Assembly: GCA_038127535.1 (NCBI GenBank)
Contig: JAYPHU010000025.1
Location: forward strand, 1-57,951
Reading direction: 5' to 3'
DNA from: JAYPHU01 sp038127535
GTDB taxonomy: Bacteria; Pseudomonadota; Alphaproteobacteria; Rhodospirillales; UBA2165
Length of the DNA stretch: 57,951 nt
Below are positions 8,202 through 16,691 of this stretch, in pieces. How positions within the stretch are numbered: the stretch's first letter is position 1; the number at the start of each line of letters is the position of its first letter. The notes under the pieces were generated by a model, which saw only the letters and a list, made by a program, of their open reading frames with translations, was not told where the DNA came from and did no database searches. A program made the translations under genes and the position numbers.

Positions 8202-9140
8202 GTGCGCTCTGATTGGCTCAGAATATCTCTCACTCTAGCGGCCGTCGTGCTGATCGCGGCCTGCTCCCCGCTGCCACGTCCTTTTTCACACAGTAATTCG
8301 CCGGAGCGAGCCCCCAACGGATTGGTGACGCTGATTGATGCCGGCGGCATCCGGGTGGAGATCGACAAGGACCTGCCGGAGAAAATGTCCGAGCCATTGG
8401 GGAAGGAAATGGTGCGGGGCTTGAACTTGGCAGACGTGCCTGCCAGCACGCTGCCGAATTTCCAGGCGAACTATACGCTGGCCGGGACGCTGCGCGTGAA
8501 CCGGCCTGATCTGAGCGGCCCGGAAGAGGTGGTATTCAGCTGGATGCTGACGGACCGCGACGGAGTTCAGGTCGGATCGTTCGATCAGCCCATCCAGGGC
8601 GACAAGTTCGGATGGTTCACCGAGGATCAATCCATTTTCCGTGTCGTGGGGGAAGATGCCGGCCGGCAAATCGCCGGCATGGTTCAAACGCCTGAGCAGA
8701 TTGCGGCGCGGGAAACACCGGGTAAGCCGCCGCCTGTTCGCACGGCACCCCGATTTTTTCTCTTGGATATTGATGGCGCGCCGGGAGACGGCGCGGTCGC
8801 TCTGCGGCGATCCTTGGCCTCTATCATGAAAAAGGAGGGCGCGGAGATCGTAAAGAACCGGGACGACGCCCAATATATGGTGAAGGGATTCGTCAATGTC
8901 AGCGGGGTGATCGACAATGAAAACGATGTCGCCCTGACCTGGCTGGTGATCTCCCATGACGGCAAGGAATTGGGGAAGGTATCGCAAAACAACAAAGTGC
9001 CGGCCGGGCGATTGGATGACCGCTGGGGCGATATGGCCCTCGCTGTTGCGAACGGGGCCACGCTGGGAATCAAAGGTGTGATCGTCCGCCATTTGGCCGC
9101 CCGCGATAAGCAGCCCGGACTGAAAATTCCCTTTCAATAG
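8202..9140 (+). CDS. Putative lipoprotein of unknown function
   Basis: From a GTG start the 312-residue product has a lipoprotein signal: MRSDWLRISLTLAAVVLIAAC, with the lipobox cysteine at about 21. A TTG start 33 bp upstream would also be in frame but gives an odd, Cys/Trp-rich extension. The mature part contains two similar-looking beta-rich halves: NYTLAGTLRVN...VVFSWMLTDRDG in the first, and YMVKGFVNVSG...VALTWLVISHDGKELG in the second. This suggests a duplicated domain. No named family was recognised. It is probably anchored in a membrane facing the periplasm. Confidence 0.7.
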   Translation: MRSDWLRISLTLAAVVLIAACSPLPRPFSHSNSPERAPNGLVTLIDAGGIRVEIDKDLPEKMSEPLGKEMVRGLNLADVPASTLPNFQANYTLAGTLRVNRPDLSGPEEVVFSWMLTDRDGVQVGSFDQPIQGDKFGWFTEDQSIFRVVGEDAGRQIAGMVQTPEQIAARETPGKPPPVRTAPRFFLLDIDGAPGDGAVALRRSLASIMKKEGAEIVKNRDDAQYMVKGFVNVSGVIDNENDVALTWLVISHDGKELGKVSQNNKVPAGRLDDRWGDMALAVANGATLGIKGVIVRHLAARDKQPGLKIPFQ

Positions 9141-9276
9141 AGGGGGTTCCGCATTCGGAATCTTGGACGTTTACAGCCTTCGGACTCATTGATACAAAAA
9201 ACCGCAGTCGCGGCCCGGTCGGAAATCTTACATGTCGGGGGTGGATCGGCCGACGGCTATAAGGGGCCCTATTCGG

Positions 9277-10209
9277 ATGAAAGTCCTAACCTGTAATAGC
9301 AATCGCCCGATCGCCGAAGCGATCTCCGCCTATCTCAATTTACCACTCACCAGCGCCAGCGTACGCCGTTTCTCGGACATGGAAGTATTTGTCGAGATCA
9401 ATGAAAACGTGCGGGGAGAAGACGTCTTTGTCATTCAGTCGACCTCTTACCCGGCGAACGACAATCTGATGGAGCTGCTGGTGACCCTGGATGCGTTGCG
9501 CCGCGGCTCGGCCCGGCGGATCACGGCGGTCATGCCGTATTTCGGCTATGCCCGTCAGGACCGGAAGTCGAGCCCGCGCTCGCCGATCTCGGCAAAGCTG
9601 GTCGCCAACCTGATTACCGAGGCCGGAGCGGACCGGGTGCTGACCCTCGATCTTCATGCCGGCCAAATCCAGGGATTTTTCGATATTCCGCTCGACAATC
9701 TCTATGCGTCACCGGTGTTCAACAAGGACATGGAAGAGAAATTCAACGGTGATGACATGGTCATCGTGTCGCCGGATGTGGGCGGCGTTGTGCGCGCCCG
9801 CGCGATTGCCAAGCGGCTGGATGCCGATTTGGCGATCATCGACAAACGCCGGGAACGAGCTGGCGAGTCCGAAGTGATGAACATCATCGGTGACGTGGAT
9901 GGCCGCCAATGCATCCTGATCGACGATATCGTCGATTCCGCCGGTACGCTGTGCAACGCGGCCGTTGCCTTGAAGGAGTCCGGCGCCACGGCGGTCTCGG
10001 CCTATGTAACCCATGGCGTTTTGTCGGGTGGGGCCGTTGCCCGGGTGACCGCGTCGCCCATGGACACGTTGATCACCACGGACAGCATCATGGCGACCGA
10101 GGCGGTGCGCGTCGCTCACAATATCCAGCAGCTTACCATCGCGCCGCTGATTGCCGAGGCCATGCGCCGGATCAGCATGGAAAATTCCGTCTCGAGCTTG
10201 TTTGATTGA
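9277..10209 (+). CDS. prs: Ribose-phosphate pyrophosphokinase (PRPP synthetase)
   Basis: A 310-residue enzyme making PRPP from ribose 5-phosphate and ATP for nucleotide, His and Trp synthesis. MKVLTCNSNRPIAEAI is the usual alphaproteobacterial start, so the 45-bp upstream extension was dropped. MPYFGYARQDRKSSPRSPI is the flexible ATP loop. TLDLHAGQIQGFFDIPLDNL and the PRPP-binding loop CILIDDIVDSAGTLCNAA are intact. Length is standard. It stands alone, with about 130 bp on either side. Confidence 0.96.
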   Translation: MKVLTCNSNRPIAEAISAYLNLPLTSASVRRFSDMEVFVEINENVRGEDVFVIQSTSYPANDNLMELLVTLDALRRGSARRITAVMPYFGYARQDRKSSPRSPISAKLVANLITEAGADRVLTLDLHAGQIQGFFDIPLDNLYASPVFNKDMEEKFNGDDMVIVSPDVGGVVRARAIAKRLDADLAIIDKRRERAGESEVMNIIGDVDGRQCILIDDIVDSAGTLCNAAVALKESGATAVSAYVTHGVLSGGAVARVTASPMDTLITTDSIMATEAVRVAHNIQQLTIAPLIAEAMRRISMENSVSSLFD

Positions 10210-10338
10210 CCTCAGCCACCCGGCGTCATGAATTTTCCGGTGTGGGCCGGATCCAATTTTGATTGAAATGTGTGACTCAACCTACCGGTTGGGGTTAACT
10301 GCGGCCGTTCCAATTGTAAATTACGGGGAGAATGTATT

Positions 10339-11643
10339 GTGTCAGATCAATTTACCAATCCGGAAACCATAGCCTTACATGGTGGCGACTATCGCGCCGA
10401 TCCGGCCACGACCGCAGTGGCGGTCCCGATTTACCAGACCACGTCCTATCAGTTTAACAGCAGCGAACATGCGACGAATTTGTTCGCCCTTCAGGAACTG
10501 GGGAATATCTACTCCAGGATCATGAATCCGACCTGCGACGTGCTGGAAAAGCGCGTTGCGGCTTTGGAAGGCGGCGTGGCAGCGCTCGCGTTGAGCTCGG
10601 GGCAGTCAGCCTCGGCCTTTACGATTCAAAACCTGGCGCAGGCAGGCGACAATATTGTAAGCTCTACCGATCTCTACGGCGGAACGTGGAATCTGTTTGC
10701 CAACACATTGAAGATGATGGGGATCGAAACGCGGTTCGTCGATCCGGCCGATCCCGAAAATTTCCGGCAGGCGACCGACGACAAGACGCGGGCCTACTAC
10801 GCTGAAACCTTGCCCAATCCGAAACTCGATGTATTTCCTATCAAGGAAGTTTCCGACATCGGCCGCGAATACGGTATCCCATTAATTATGGACAATACGG
10901 CCTGCCCGATCCTCTGCCGCCCGCTGGATCACGGCGCTGCCGTCGTAATGTATTCGACCACTAAGTATATCGGCGGTCATGGCACCTCTATCGGCGGTAT
11001 GATCGTTGACGGCGGTAATTTCGACTGGACGGCCAATCCTGACCGTCAGCCGCTCTTCAATCAACCTGATCCCAGTTATCACGGCGCGGTCTGGGGGACG
11101 CTCATTCCCGAGGCGCTGGGCGCGCCAATCGCCTACGCTATCCGGGCACGGGTTGTCCTGTTGCGCGATCTGGGGTCCTGCATGAGTCCTTTCAATGCGT
11201 TCCAGTTTATACAAGGGTTGGAAACGCTGCCGCTCCGAATGCGTCAACATTGCAGTAATGCTGAGGCCGTCGCCGACTTCCTGGACAGTCATTCGGCGGT
11301 CGAGAAGGTCATCTTCGCCGGCAAGAAGGAGGGAGAGGCCGCGCGCCGGACCAGCGCCTATCTGTCCGGCGGGTATGGCGCCCTCATCGGCTTCGAGCTA
11401 AAGGGCGGCATGGACGCCGGCAAAAAGTTCATCGACTCCCTGAAGGTGCTGTATCACGTCGCCAATATCGGAGATGCGCGCAGTCTGGCAATTCATCCGG
11501 CCTCAACCACACACTCCCAGTTGTCAGAAGACGATCTGGGACTGACCGGCGTCACACCTGGCTATGTCCGGCTTTCCATCGGGATCGAACATCCAGACGA
11601 TATTATCGCCGATATAAGCCAAGCGCTCGACGCGGCAGGCTGA
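10339..11643 (+). CDS. metY: O-acetylhomoserine sulfhydrylase-type PLP enzyme
   Basis: A 434-residue member of the Cys/Met-metabolism PLP family (cystathionine gamma-synthase fold). The N-terminus MSDQFTNPETIALHGG, ALSSGQSASAFTIQNL and MYSTTKYIGGHG with the probable PLP lysine at 209 indicate O-acetylhomoserine aminocarboxypropyltransferase, which makes homocysteine from O-acetylhomoserine and sulfide. The GTG start follows GGGGAG. An ATG 8 bp upstream is out of frame. No SAM-II-type riboswitch was recognised in the 129-bp upstream gap. Methionine gamma-lyase is a less likely alternative. Confidence 0.88.
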   Translation: MSDQFTNPETIALHGGDYRADPATTAVAVPIYQTTSYQFNSSEHATNLFALQELGNIYSRIMNPTCDVLEKRVAALEGGVAALALSSGQSASAFTIQNLAQAGDNIVSSTDLYGGTWNLFANTLKMMGIETRFVDPADPENFRQATDDKTRAYYAETLPNPKLDVFPIKEVSDIGREYGIPLIMDNTACPILCRPLDHGAAVVMYSTTKYIGGHGTSIGGMIVDGGNFDWTANPDRQPLFNQPDPSYHGAVWGTLIPEALGAPIAYAIRARVVLLRDLGSCMSPFNAFQFIQGLETLPLRMRQHCSNAEAVADFLDSHSAVEKVIFAGKKEGEAARRTSAYLSGGYGALIGFELKGGMDAGKKFIDSLKVLYHVANIGDARSLAIHPASTTHSQLSEDDLGLTGVTPGYVRLSIGIEHPDDIIADISQALDAAG

Positions 11644-11719
11644 GACTACACACCCGGAAAAAAGAGGCGAGGGATAGATTGACTAAAAGCCCGTAAATCT
11701 GTACACCGACGCCTCTTCC

Positions 11720-11747
11720 GGCGCTGACACCCCTGGAGGTCAGCGTC
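11720..11747 (+). terminator. Hairpin between metY-like gene and rplY
   Basis: GGCGCTGAC and GTCAGCGTC form a 9-bp stem (one G-T) around a 10-base loop and are followed by TTTGATC. It could end metY transcription or act as a leader structure for rplY, which begins 25 bp later; the sequence does not decide. Confidence 0.45.
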
Positions 11748-11771
11748 TTTGATCACTAAAGGAGACGAAAA

Positions 11772-12455
11772 ATGGCTGACGCTATTTCCGTTTCCGCTGA
11801 AATGCGTGACCGGGCCGGCAAGGGGGTGGCACGGGCTCATCGACGGGCAGGACGCGTTCCAGCGGTTATTTACGGCAACAAGCTTGATCCGGTGTCGATT
11901 TCCGTTGAGCAACGGGAACTGGAACGGCTTATCAACGACCCCCGGTTTTTTAACCAGATTTTCGAAGTTCAGGTGAACGACGAGACCCATCAGGTTCTGG
12001 CGCGTGATCTGCAACTGCACCCGGTTTCCGACCGGCCGCTGCATGTCGATTTTCTCCGGTTTAATGAGAACACACGGATCGTACTTGAAATTCCGGTGGA
12101 CTTCCTGAACGAGGAAGTCAGTCCTGGCCTCAAGCGTGGTGGCGTTTTGAACATCGTTCGCCGCGAGATCGAGCTGCTCTGTTCGCCGTTGAATATTCCT
12201 GAAATCCTGACAGCCGATTTGACCGGCCTGGATATCGGCGACTCGATCCACATTAGTGCGATTGAATTGCCCGAAGGCGTGGAAGTCACCACCGACCGCG
12301 ACTTCACCGTCGCCACCATCGCCGCCCCGACGGTCATGCCAACCGAAGAGGAAGAAGGCGAAGAAGGCGAAGAGGGCGAAGAAAGAGCGGAAGGCGCCGA
12401 AGAGGGCAAAGCCGAAGACAGCGGCGACTCCGACGGCGGCGACTCCGAAGACTAA
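11772..12455 (+). CDS. rplY: 50S ribosomal protein L25/general stress protein Ctc
   Basis: A 227-residue two-domain L25 (TL5/Ctc type). The N-terminal 5S rRNA-binding domain begins MADAISVSAEMRDRAGKGVA with RRAGRVPAVIYG and HVDFLRFNE. The C-terminal beta domain includes VPEGVEV-type sequence (LPEGVEVTTDRDF). From about residue 190 the tail is a strongly acidic Glu/Gly/Ala run (EEEEGEEGEEGEE and similar), longer than usual. An AAAGGAGACGAAAA ribosome-binding site precedes it. It is 63 bp upstream of pth, an arrangement common in alphaproteobacteria. Confidence 0.93.
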   Translation: MADAISVSAEMRDRAGKGVARAHRRAGRVPAVIYGNKLDPVSISVEQRELERLINDPRFFNQIFEVQVNDETHQVLARDLQLHPVSDRPLHVDFLRFNENTRIVLEIPVDFLNEEVSPGLKRGGVLNIVRREIELLCSPLNIPEILTADLTGLDIGDSIHISAIELPEGVEVTTDRDFTVATIAAPTVMPTEEEEGEEGEEGEERAEGAEEGKAEDSGDSDGGDSED

Positions 12456-12518
12456 TCGTCTTGCGGGGGGCGCGGACGGATCGCGTCCCCACCCATTCCT
12501 TTCTCAGGGGAATTTGCA

Positions 12519-13151
12519 ATGCATCTCCTGGTCGGACTTGGCAATCCCGGTTCGAAATATTCGGGCAACCGGCACAATGTCGGCTTCATGGCGGTGAACG
12601 AAATCCACCGCCGGTATGCCTGTCCGCCCTATCGCGCCAAGTTTCAGGGAGAAGTCTCCGAAGCCAACATCGGCGGCGACAAGGTGCTGCTGCTGAAACC
12701 GTCCACCTACATGAACGAATCCGGCAGCTCGGTCGGCGAGGCAGCGCGGTTCTACAAAATCGAACCGGCCGACGTCATCGTCATTCATGACGAAATCGAC
12801 CTGGCGGCGGAAAAGGTGCGGGTGAAAGAAGGCGGTGGTCTGGCCGGCCACAACGGCCTGAAAAGCATTGCGTCCCAGATCGGCCAGGATTTTTGGCGGG
12901 TGAGGATCGGTGTCGGTCATCCCGGCAAGAAGGATCGAGTCTCCCGCCACGTGCTCAACGACTTCTCTAAGGCCGACATGGTCTGGGTGCAAAAAACCCT
13001 GGACGCCATTGCAGAGGCCATTCCGGCGCTCATCCAAGGCGACGGCAAGGAATTCACCAACAAGTTGGGTCTGATCCTCACTCCGCCCCGGCCCAAGAAC
13101 AAAAAGCCGGAAGAGGCGTCCGAAGACCCTTCCTCAGACGAGAGTATCTAA
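12519..13151 (+). CDS. pth: Peptidyl-tRNA hydrolase
   Basis: A 210-residue enzyme that frees tRNA from prematurely released peptidyl-tRNAs. Motifs: LLVGLGNPGSKYSGNRHNVGF (Asn10, catalytic His19), KPSTYMNESGSSV, IVIHDEIDL, and GLAGHNGLKSI. The last 25 residues, rich in Pro, Glu and Asp (PPRPKNKKPEEASEDPSSDE), are an extension beyond the usual core. It is followed after 3 bp by ychF, so rplY-pth-ychF is probably one operon. Confidence 0.96.
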   Translation: MHLLVGLGNPGSKYSGNRHNVGFMAVNEIHRRYACPPYRAKFQGEVSEANIGGDKVLLLKPSTYMNESGSSVGEAARFYKIEPADVIVIHDEIDLAAEKVRVKEGGGLAGHNGLKSIASQIGQDFWRVRIGVGHPGKKDRVSRHVLNDFSKADMVWVQKTLDAIAEAIPALIQGDGKEFTNKLGLILTPPRPKNKKPEEASEDPSSDESI

Positions 13152-13154
13152 AGC

Positions 13155-14255
13155 ATGGGATTTAATTGCGGTATCGTCGGCCTGCCCAATGTGGGCAAGT
13201 CCACCCTGTTCAACGCGCTGACAGAAACAGCGGCAGCGGAGACTGCCAACTATCCGTTCTGCACGATCGAGCCCAACACGGGCCGGGTGGCGGTGCCTGA
13301 CGAACGGCTAGACAAAATCGCCGAGATGGCCAAATCCGCCAAAATCGTGCCGACTTTCCTGGAATTTGTGGACATCGCCGGGCTGGTGAAGGGCGCGAGT
13401 TCTGGCGAGGGACTCGGCAACCAGTTTCTCGGCAACATACGGGAGGTGGACGCCATCCTGCATGTGCTGCGCTGCTTTGCCGACGATGACATTACCCACG
13501 TGGAGGGTAGCGTTGATCCTGCGCGTGACGCGGAAACGGTGGAAACCGAGTTGATGCTCGCCGACCTGGAAAGCCTAGAGAAACGAATCGAGCCGTTAGC
13601 GAAGAAGGCCAGGGTCGGGGAGAAAGACGCGAAGGCGTCCCTTCATTTGATGGAACGGGTCTTGACGGTGTTGCAGGACGGCAAGCCGGCCCGCGCGGCG
13701 AGCCTGAAAAATGGGGAAGGACGCGCTTTCCGGCAGTTGCAGCTCCTGAGCTCCAAACCGGTTCTTTACGTCTGCAACGTGGAGGAAGACGCGGCGGCAG
13801 AAGGCAACGAGTATTCCGCCAAGGTAGCCGAATTCGCCCAAGCCCAGGGAGCGGGGTCTATTATCGTCTCCGCCAAAATCGAAGCCGAGCTCTCCCAATT
13901 GGGCGATGCAGATGAAAAGGCCGAGTACCTGGAGGCTATGGGCCTGGAAGAAGCCGGGCTCACTCGGTTGATCCGGGCGGGTTATGATCTTTTGAGCCTG
14001 ATCACCTATTTTACCGCCGGGACGAAGGAGTCCCGCGCCTGGACCATCCCCCAGGGCACGAAGGCGCCGGGCGCGGCCGGGCGTATCCATACGGATTTCG
14101 AGCGGGGATTCATCTGCGCAGAGACCATCGCCTACGACGACTATATGTCCCTCGGCGGCGAGCAGGGCGCGAAAGACGCCGGCAAAATGCGCCAAGAAGG
14201 CCGCGACTACGTGGTCAAGGACGGCGACATCATTCTATATAGGTTTAATGTGTGA
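13155..14255 (+). CDS. ychF: YchF/OLA1-type ATPase
   Basis: A 366-residue Obg-family P-loop protein. GLPNVGKSTLFN (about 9-20) is the G1 motif and FVDIAGLVKGASSGEGLGNQF carries G3. The C-terminal TGS domain ends TKAPGAAGRIHTDFERGFICAE...DYVVKDGDIILYRFNV. Characterised YchF prefers ATP over GTP, binds ribosomes and responds to redox stress. Length is standard. It is the third gene of rplY-pth-ychF, and its stop codon lies inside a strong hairpin. Confidence 0.96.
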   Translation: MGFNCGIVGLPNVGKSTLFNALTETAAAETANYPFCTIEPNTGRVAVPDERLDKIAEMAKSAKIVPTFLEFVDIAGLVKGASSGEGLGNQFLGNIREVDAILHVLRCFADDDITHVEGSVDPARDAETVETELMLADLESLEKRIEPLAKKARVGEKDAKASLHLMERVLTVLQDGKPARAASLKNGEGRAFRQLQLLSSKPVLYVCNVEEDAAAEGNEYSAKVAEFAQAQGAGSIIVSAKIEAELSQLGDADEKAEYLEAMGLEEAGLTRLIRAGYDLLSLITYFTAGTKESRAWTIPQGTKAPGAAGRIHTDFERGFICAETIAYDDYMSLGGEQGAKDAGKMRQEGRDYVVKDGDIILYRFNV

Positions 14256-14283
14256 TCACGCAGCGATGGCTGCGGGGTCACAT
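14251..14283 (+). terminator. Hairpin overlapping the ychF stop codon
   Basis: TGTGATC/GGTCACA encloses a perfect CGCAGC-GATG-GCTGCG stem. No T-run follows, so it may be a 3'-stabilising or weak terminator structure rather than a classic intrinsic terminator. Confidence 0.5.
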
Positions 14284-14295
14284 GCCCGGGGCTTG

Positions 14296-14324
14296 TCCCC
14301 GACTCGCGAAGTGACTGTCGGGGA
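14296..14324. repeat. CCCCGAC palindromic unit
   Basis: TCCCCGAC ... GTCGGGGA with a 13-base loop (TCGCGAAGTGACT), followed by TCCATC. It is a member of the dispersed family, close to the decayed PAS-GGDEF gene. Confidence 0.65.
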
Positions 14325-14346
14325 TCCATCTCCCATTTAACTTGGG

Positions 14347-14377
14347 TCCACGGGTCACGGCTGCGCCGGCCCGTGGA
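14347..14377. repeat. TCCACGGG/CCCGTGGA palindromic unit
   Basis: Eight-base perfect arms around a GC-rich loop, followed by TGACTAG. It is the same class as the units at 2164 and 24671. Together with the unit at 14296 it forms a repeat cluster next to a truncated gene. Confidence 0.65.
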
Positions 14378-14404
14378 TGACTAGTTTTAATATCGCTTTT
14401 TTAG

Positions 14405-15646
14405 TCATGCGAGGACCGCTCCGAAGGAGCGTGATCCGCGCACCCATGTTTTGTAAACCACAGGTATCCACCCCCACCCTCGAAACGCTCCGCGTTTCTC
14501 GACCTCCCCCGTCATAGGGAGAGGTGGGATTTTTGCCGAGACGTTATAACCAGATTGCCTTCCCCCCTTGCGGGTGACAATCTCCATGTTTTCCCGCTCG
14601 AAGATGTTTTCCAAGATCACCACGAACTCGTCGTCGCCTAAACGCGCCGCCGTATCGGTGTTGCGGATGGCCTCCTCCAACCGGGACGCCACCGATTTCA
14701 GGACAATATCGCCGGCTTCATGGCCGTAGGTGTCGTTGATCGGCTTGAACTTATCCAAAACGATGAACATCAGTGCGACGCCGCTATTATTCCGCCGGGC
14801 GCGGGAGAGCGCTTCGTCGACATTTTCGTTGAACGACGCCCGGTTGGGTAGGCCCGTCAATTGGTCATAAAGCGCCAAATATCGAATGCGGTCCTCTTTC
14901 TCCTTGCGGTCGGTGATTTCTCGGATGCTGCCGGTATAGGTGTCCTTGCCTTCGGCCTCGTGCACCACCGCGACCGTTAGCTCGATCGGGAACAGCGTGC
15001 CGTCCGACCGAATCGCCTCCATCTCCCGAGTGCCGCCGACGATGTTTGAATAGTCGATGGAATGATACCGCTGCAGATACTCTTCATGCTGTTCCCGGTG
15101 GGGCGATGGCATCAGGATTTTGACATTCTCGCCGAGCAGGTTGGTCTTGGCGTAGCCGAACATCTTACAGGTGACTGCGTTGACACTTTGAAACTTACCC
15201 AGCTGGTCGATGGAGATGAACGCCTGATCGACCACCTCCAGGATGGCGTGAATGCGATTTTCCAGGTTGCGGGTGGTCTCCGAGGCTTTGATCAGTTCTG
15301 TAATATTTTGGCAGTCCACAAGAAACTTGACCTGTCCATCGTCGAATAGGGTTTCATTTATACTAAGCCGGACTTCGATCTTTACGCCGTCCACCGACTT
15401 AACTTCGAGGGGGAGGGGCTCATCTTCACCGGCAATCAGCTTCAAGCCATCGATAAACAGCTCGGCGTAGTCGTCGCCGGCGAACATTTCGAAGGGTGTC
15501 TCGATAACCGCGTCGGGGCTGCCGGCGCCGAGCAGGTTGAGGGCGGACTCATTGACTCACACAATTTCGTGTTCCTCGCAGATGAACAGCGCGGACTGCA
15601 GCGATTGAAGATAGTGTTCAATTATCGGGTCGAGGGTAAAGGACAT
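14405..15646 (-). pseudogene. Decayed PAS-PAS-GGDEF protein
   Basis: The gene once encoded a sensor with two PAS domains and a diguanylate cyclase domain. From ATG at 15646 the frame reads MSFTLDPIIEHYLQ, then a TGA at codon 30 (15559-15557), where PAS proteins often have Trp (EIV-stop-VNESALNLLG), and then continues open. A second PAS (ILEVVDQAFISIDQLGKFQ...) and the linker SIREITDRKEKEDRIRYLALYDQLTGLPNRASF follow. The GGDEF part is damaged: the first metal Asp of the usual LDLDRFK is Val (IVLDKFK), GGDEF reads GDDEF, and the domain stops short. The last ~45 residues are translated repeat DNA. It is unlikely to make c-di-GMP. Confidence 0.88.
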
Positions 15647-15879
15647 GGGAGTTCCGGAACTGTAAAGCTGTCCATGTTCAATTGGCGGAGACCACCGCAG
15701 GTCGCATGTAGGACGGCCGGTTGCCTAGCATGTAACACACGGATTGCGGCAAAAAAACCGGTGATAGCCGGATTACGGGCGCGGTTCCGTCAGGTGAACA
15801 AGCGCCGCTTATTGCCAACGTCCGCCTGATCCCCCATAACCAAGTCACCGAATTTTGCAGCGTTGGGAGGGGTAACCCG

Positions 15880-16689
15880 GTGAGCGATACGGGACAAAGC
15901 GAAGACGTTATCCTGGTGGAGAAAGACGGCGCGGTGGCGACCGTTATCCTCAACCGGCCGGAGAAACTGAACGCGCTGAATTACGAGATGTGGCAGGGCG
16001 TCGGCGCGGCATTCCGGGACCTGGACGGCGATGAAAGCCTGCGCTGCTTGGTGTTGCGCGGCGCCGGTGACAAAGCCGTGGGGCCCGGCGCGGATATCAC
16101 GGAGTTCGCCGACAAACGAAACTCATCAGAGCAGGCGACCGCCTACGGCAAGCCCATGCACGGGGCCATGTATGCGATCCGCGATTGCCGCCATCCTGTG
16201 GTGGCGCGTATCCGGGGGCTTTGTGTCGGTGGCGCGCTGGAACTGGCGCTGATGTGTGATCTCAGAATTTGCGGCGAAGGCTCCCGCTTCGGGGTGCCGA
16301 TCAATAAGCTGGGTCTGGTCATGGCCTATCCGGAGGTGGAGGCGCTGGTCGGGCTCGTGGGCCCGTCTGTGGCGCTGGAAATTCTCTATGAAGCGCGGGT
16401 GTTCGATGCAGCCGAAGCCAAGGATAAGGGCTTGGTCAACAAAGTGGTGCCCGACGAGGACGTGGACACGGCCGTCGCCGAAACGGTCGAGCGCATCTGT
16501 GCAGGCGCGCCGCTGGTCAATCGCTGGCACAAGAAATTCGTTTACCGGGTCATGAGCGGCGTGGCCGAGCCCCAACCGTTGTCGGCAAAAGAGGAGGCGG
16601 AAGGCTTCGCCTGTTATGACACCGAGGATTTCCAGGAAGGGGTGCGGGCGTTCCTCGCCAAGGAGACCCCCAGCTTTAAGGGAAAATAG
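15880..16689 (+). CDS. Enoyl-CoA hydratase/isomerase family protein
   Basis: A 269-residue crotonase-fold protein with a GTG start after GGGAGGGG. The oxyanion-hole segment is GPGADITEF, where AGADI is usual. The first catalytic Glu position is kept (CVGGALELALMCDL), but the second, normally in a PEI motif, is replaced by PINKLG. The reaction may therefore not be simple hydration; isomerase, hydrolase or another crotonase chemistry is possible. It lies 2 bp before a CaiB/BaiF CoA transferase, so the pair probably process the same acyl-CoA. Confidence 0.82.
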   Translation: MSDTGQSEDVILVEKDGAVATVILNRPEKLNALNYEMWQGVGAAFRDLDGDESLRCLVLRGAGDKAVGPGADITEFADKRNSSEQATAYGKPMHGAMYAIRDCRHPVVARIRGLCVGGALELALMCDLRICGEGSRFGVPINKLGLVMAYPEVEALVGLVGPSVALEILYEARVFDAAEAKDKGLVNKVVPDEDVDTAVAETVERICAGAPLVNRWHKKFVYRVMSGVAEPQPLSAKEEAEGFACYDTEDFQEGVRAFLAKETPSFKGK

Positions 16690-16691
16690 AG

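Noticed and set aside
10210..10338. SAM-responsive riboswitch before the metY-like gene
   Set aside because: I looked for the SAM-II core (a GATTTRA-type loop and TGCTAAA near the start codon) and did not find it; nothing else in the gap supports an aptamer.
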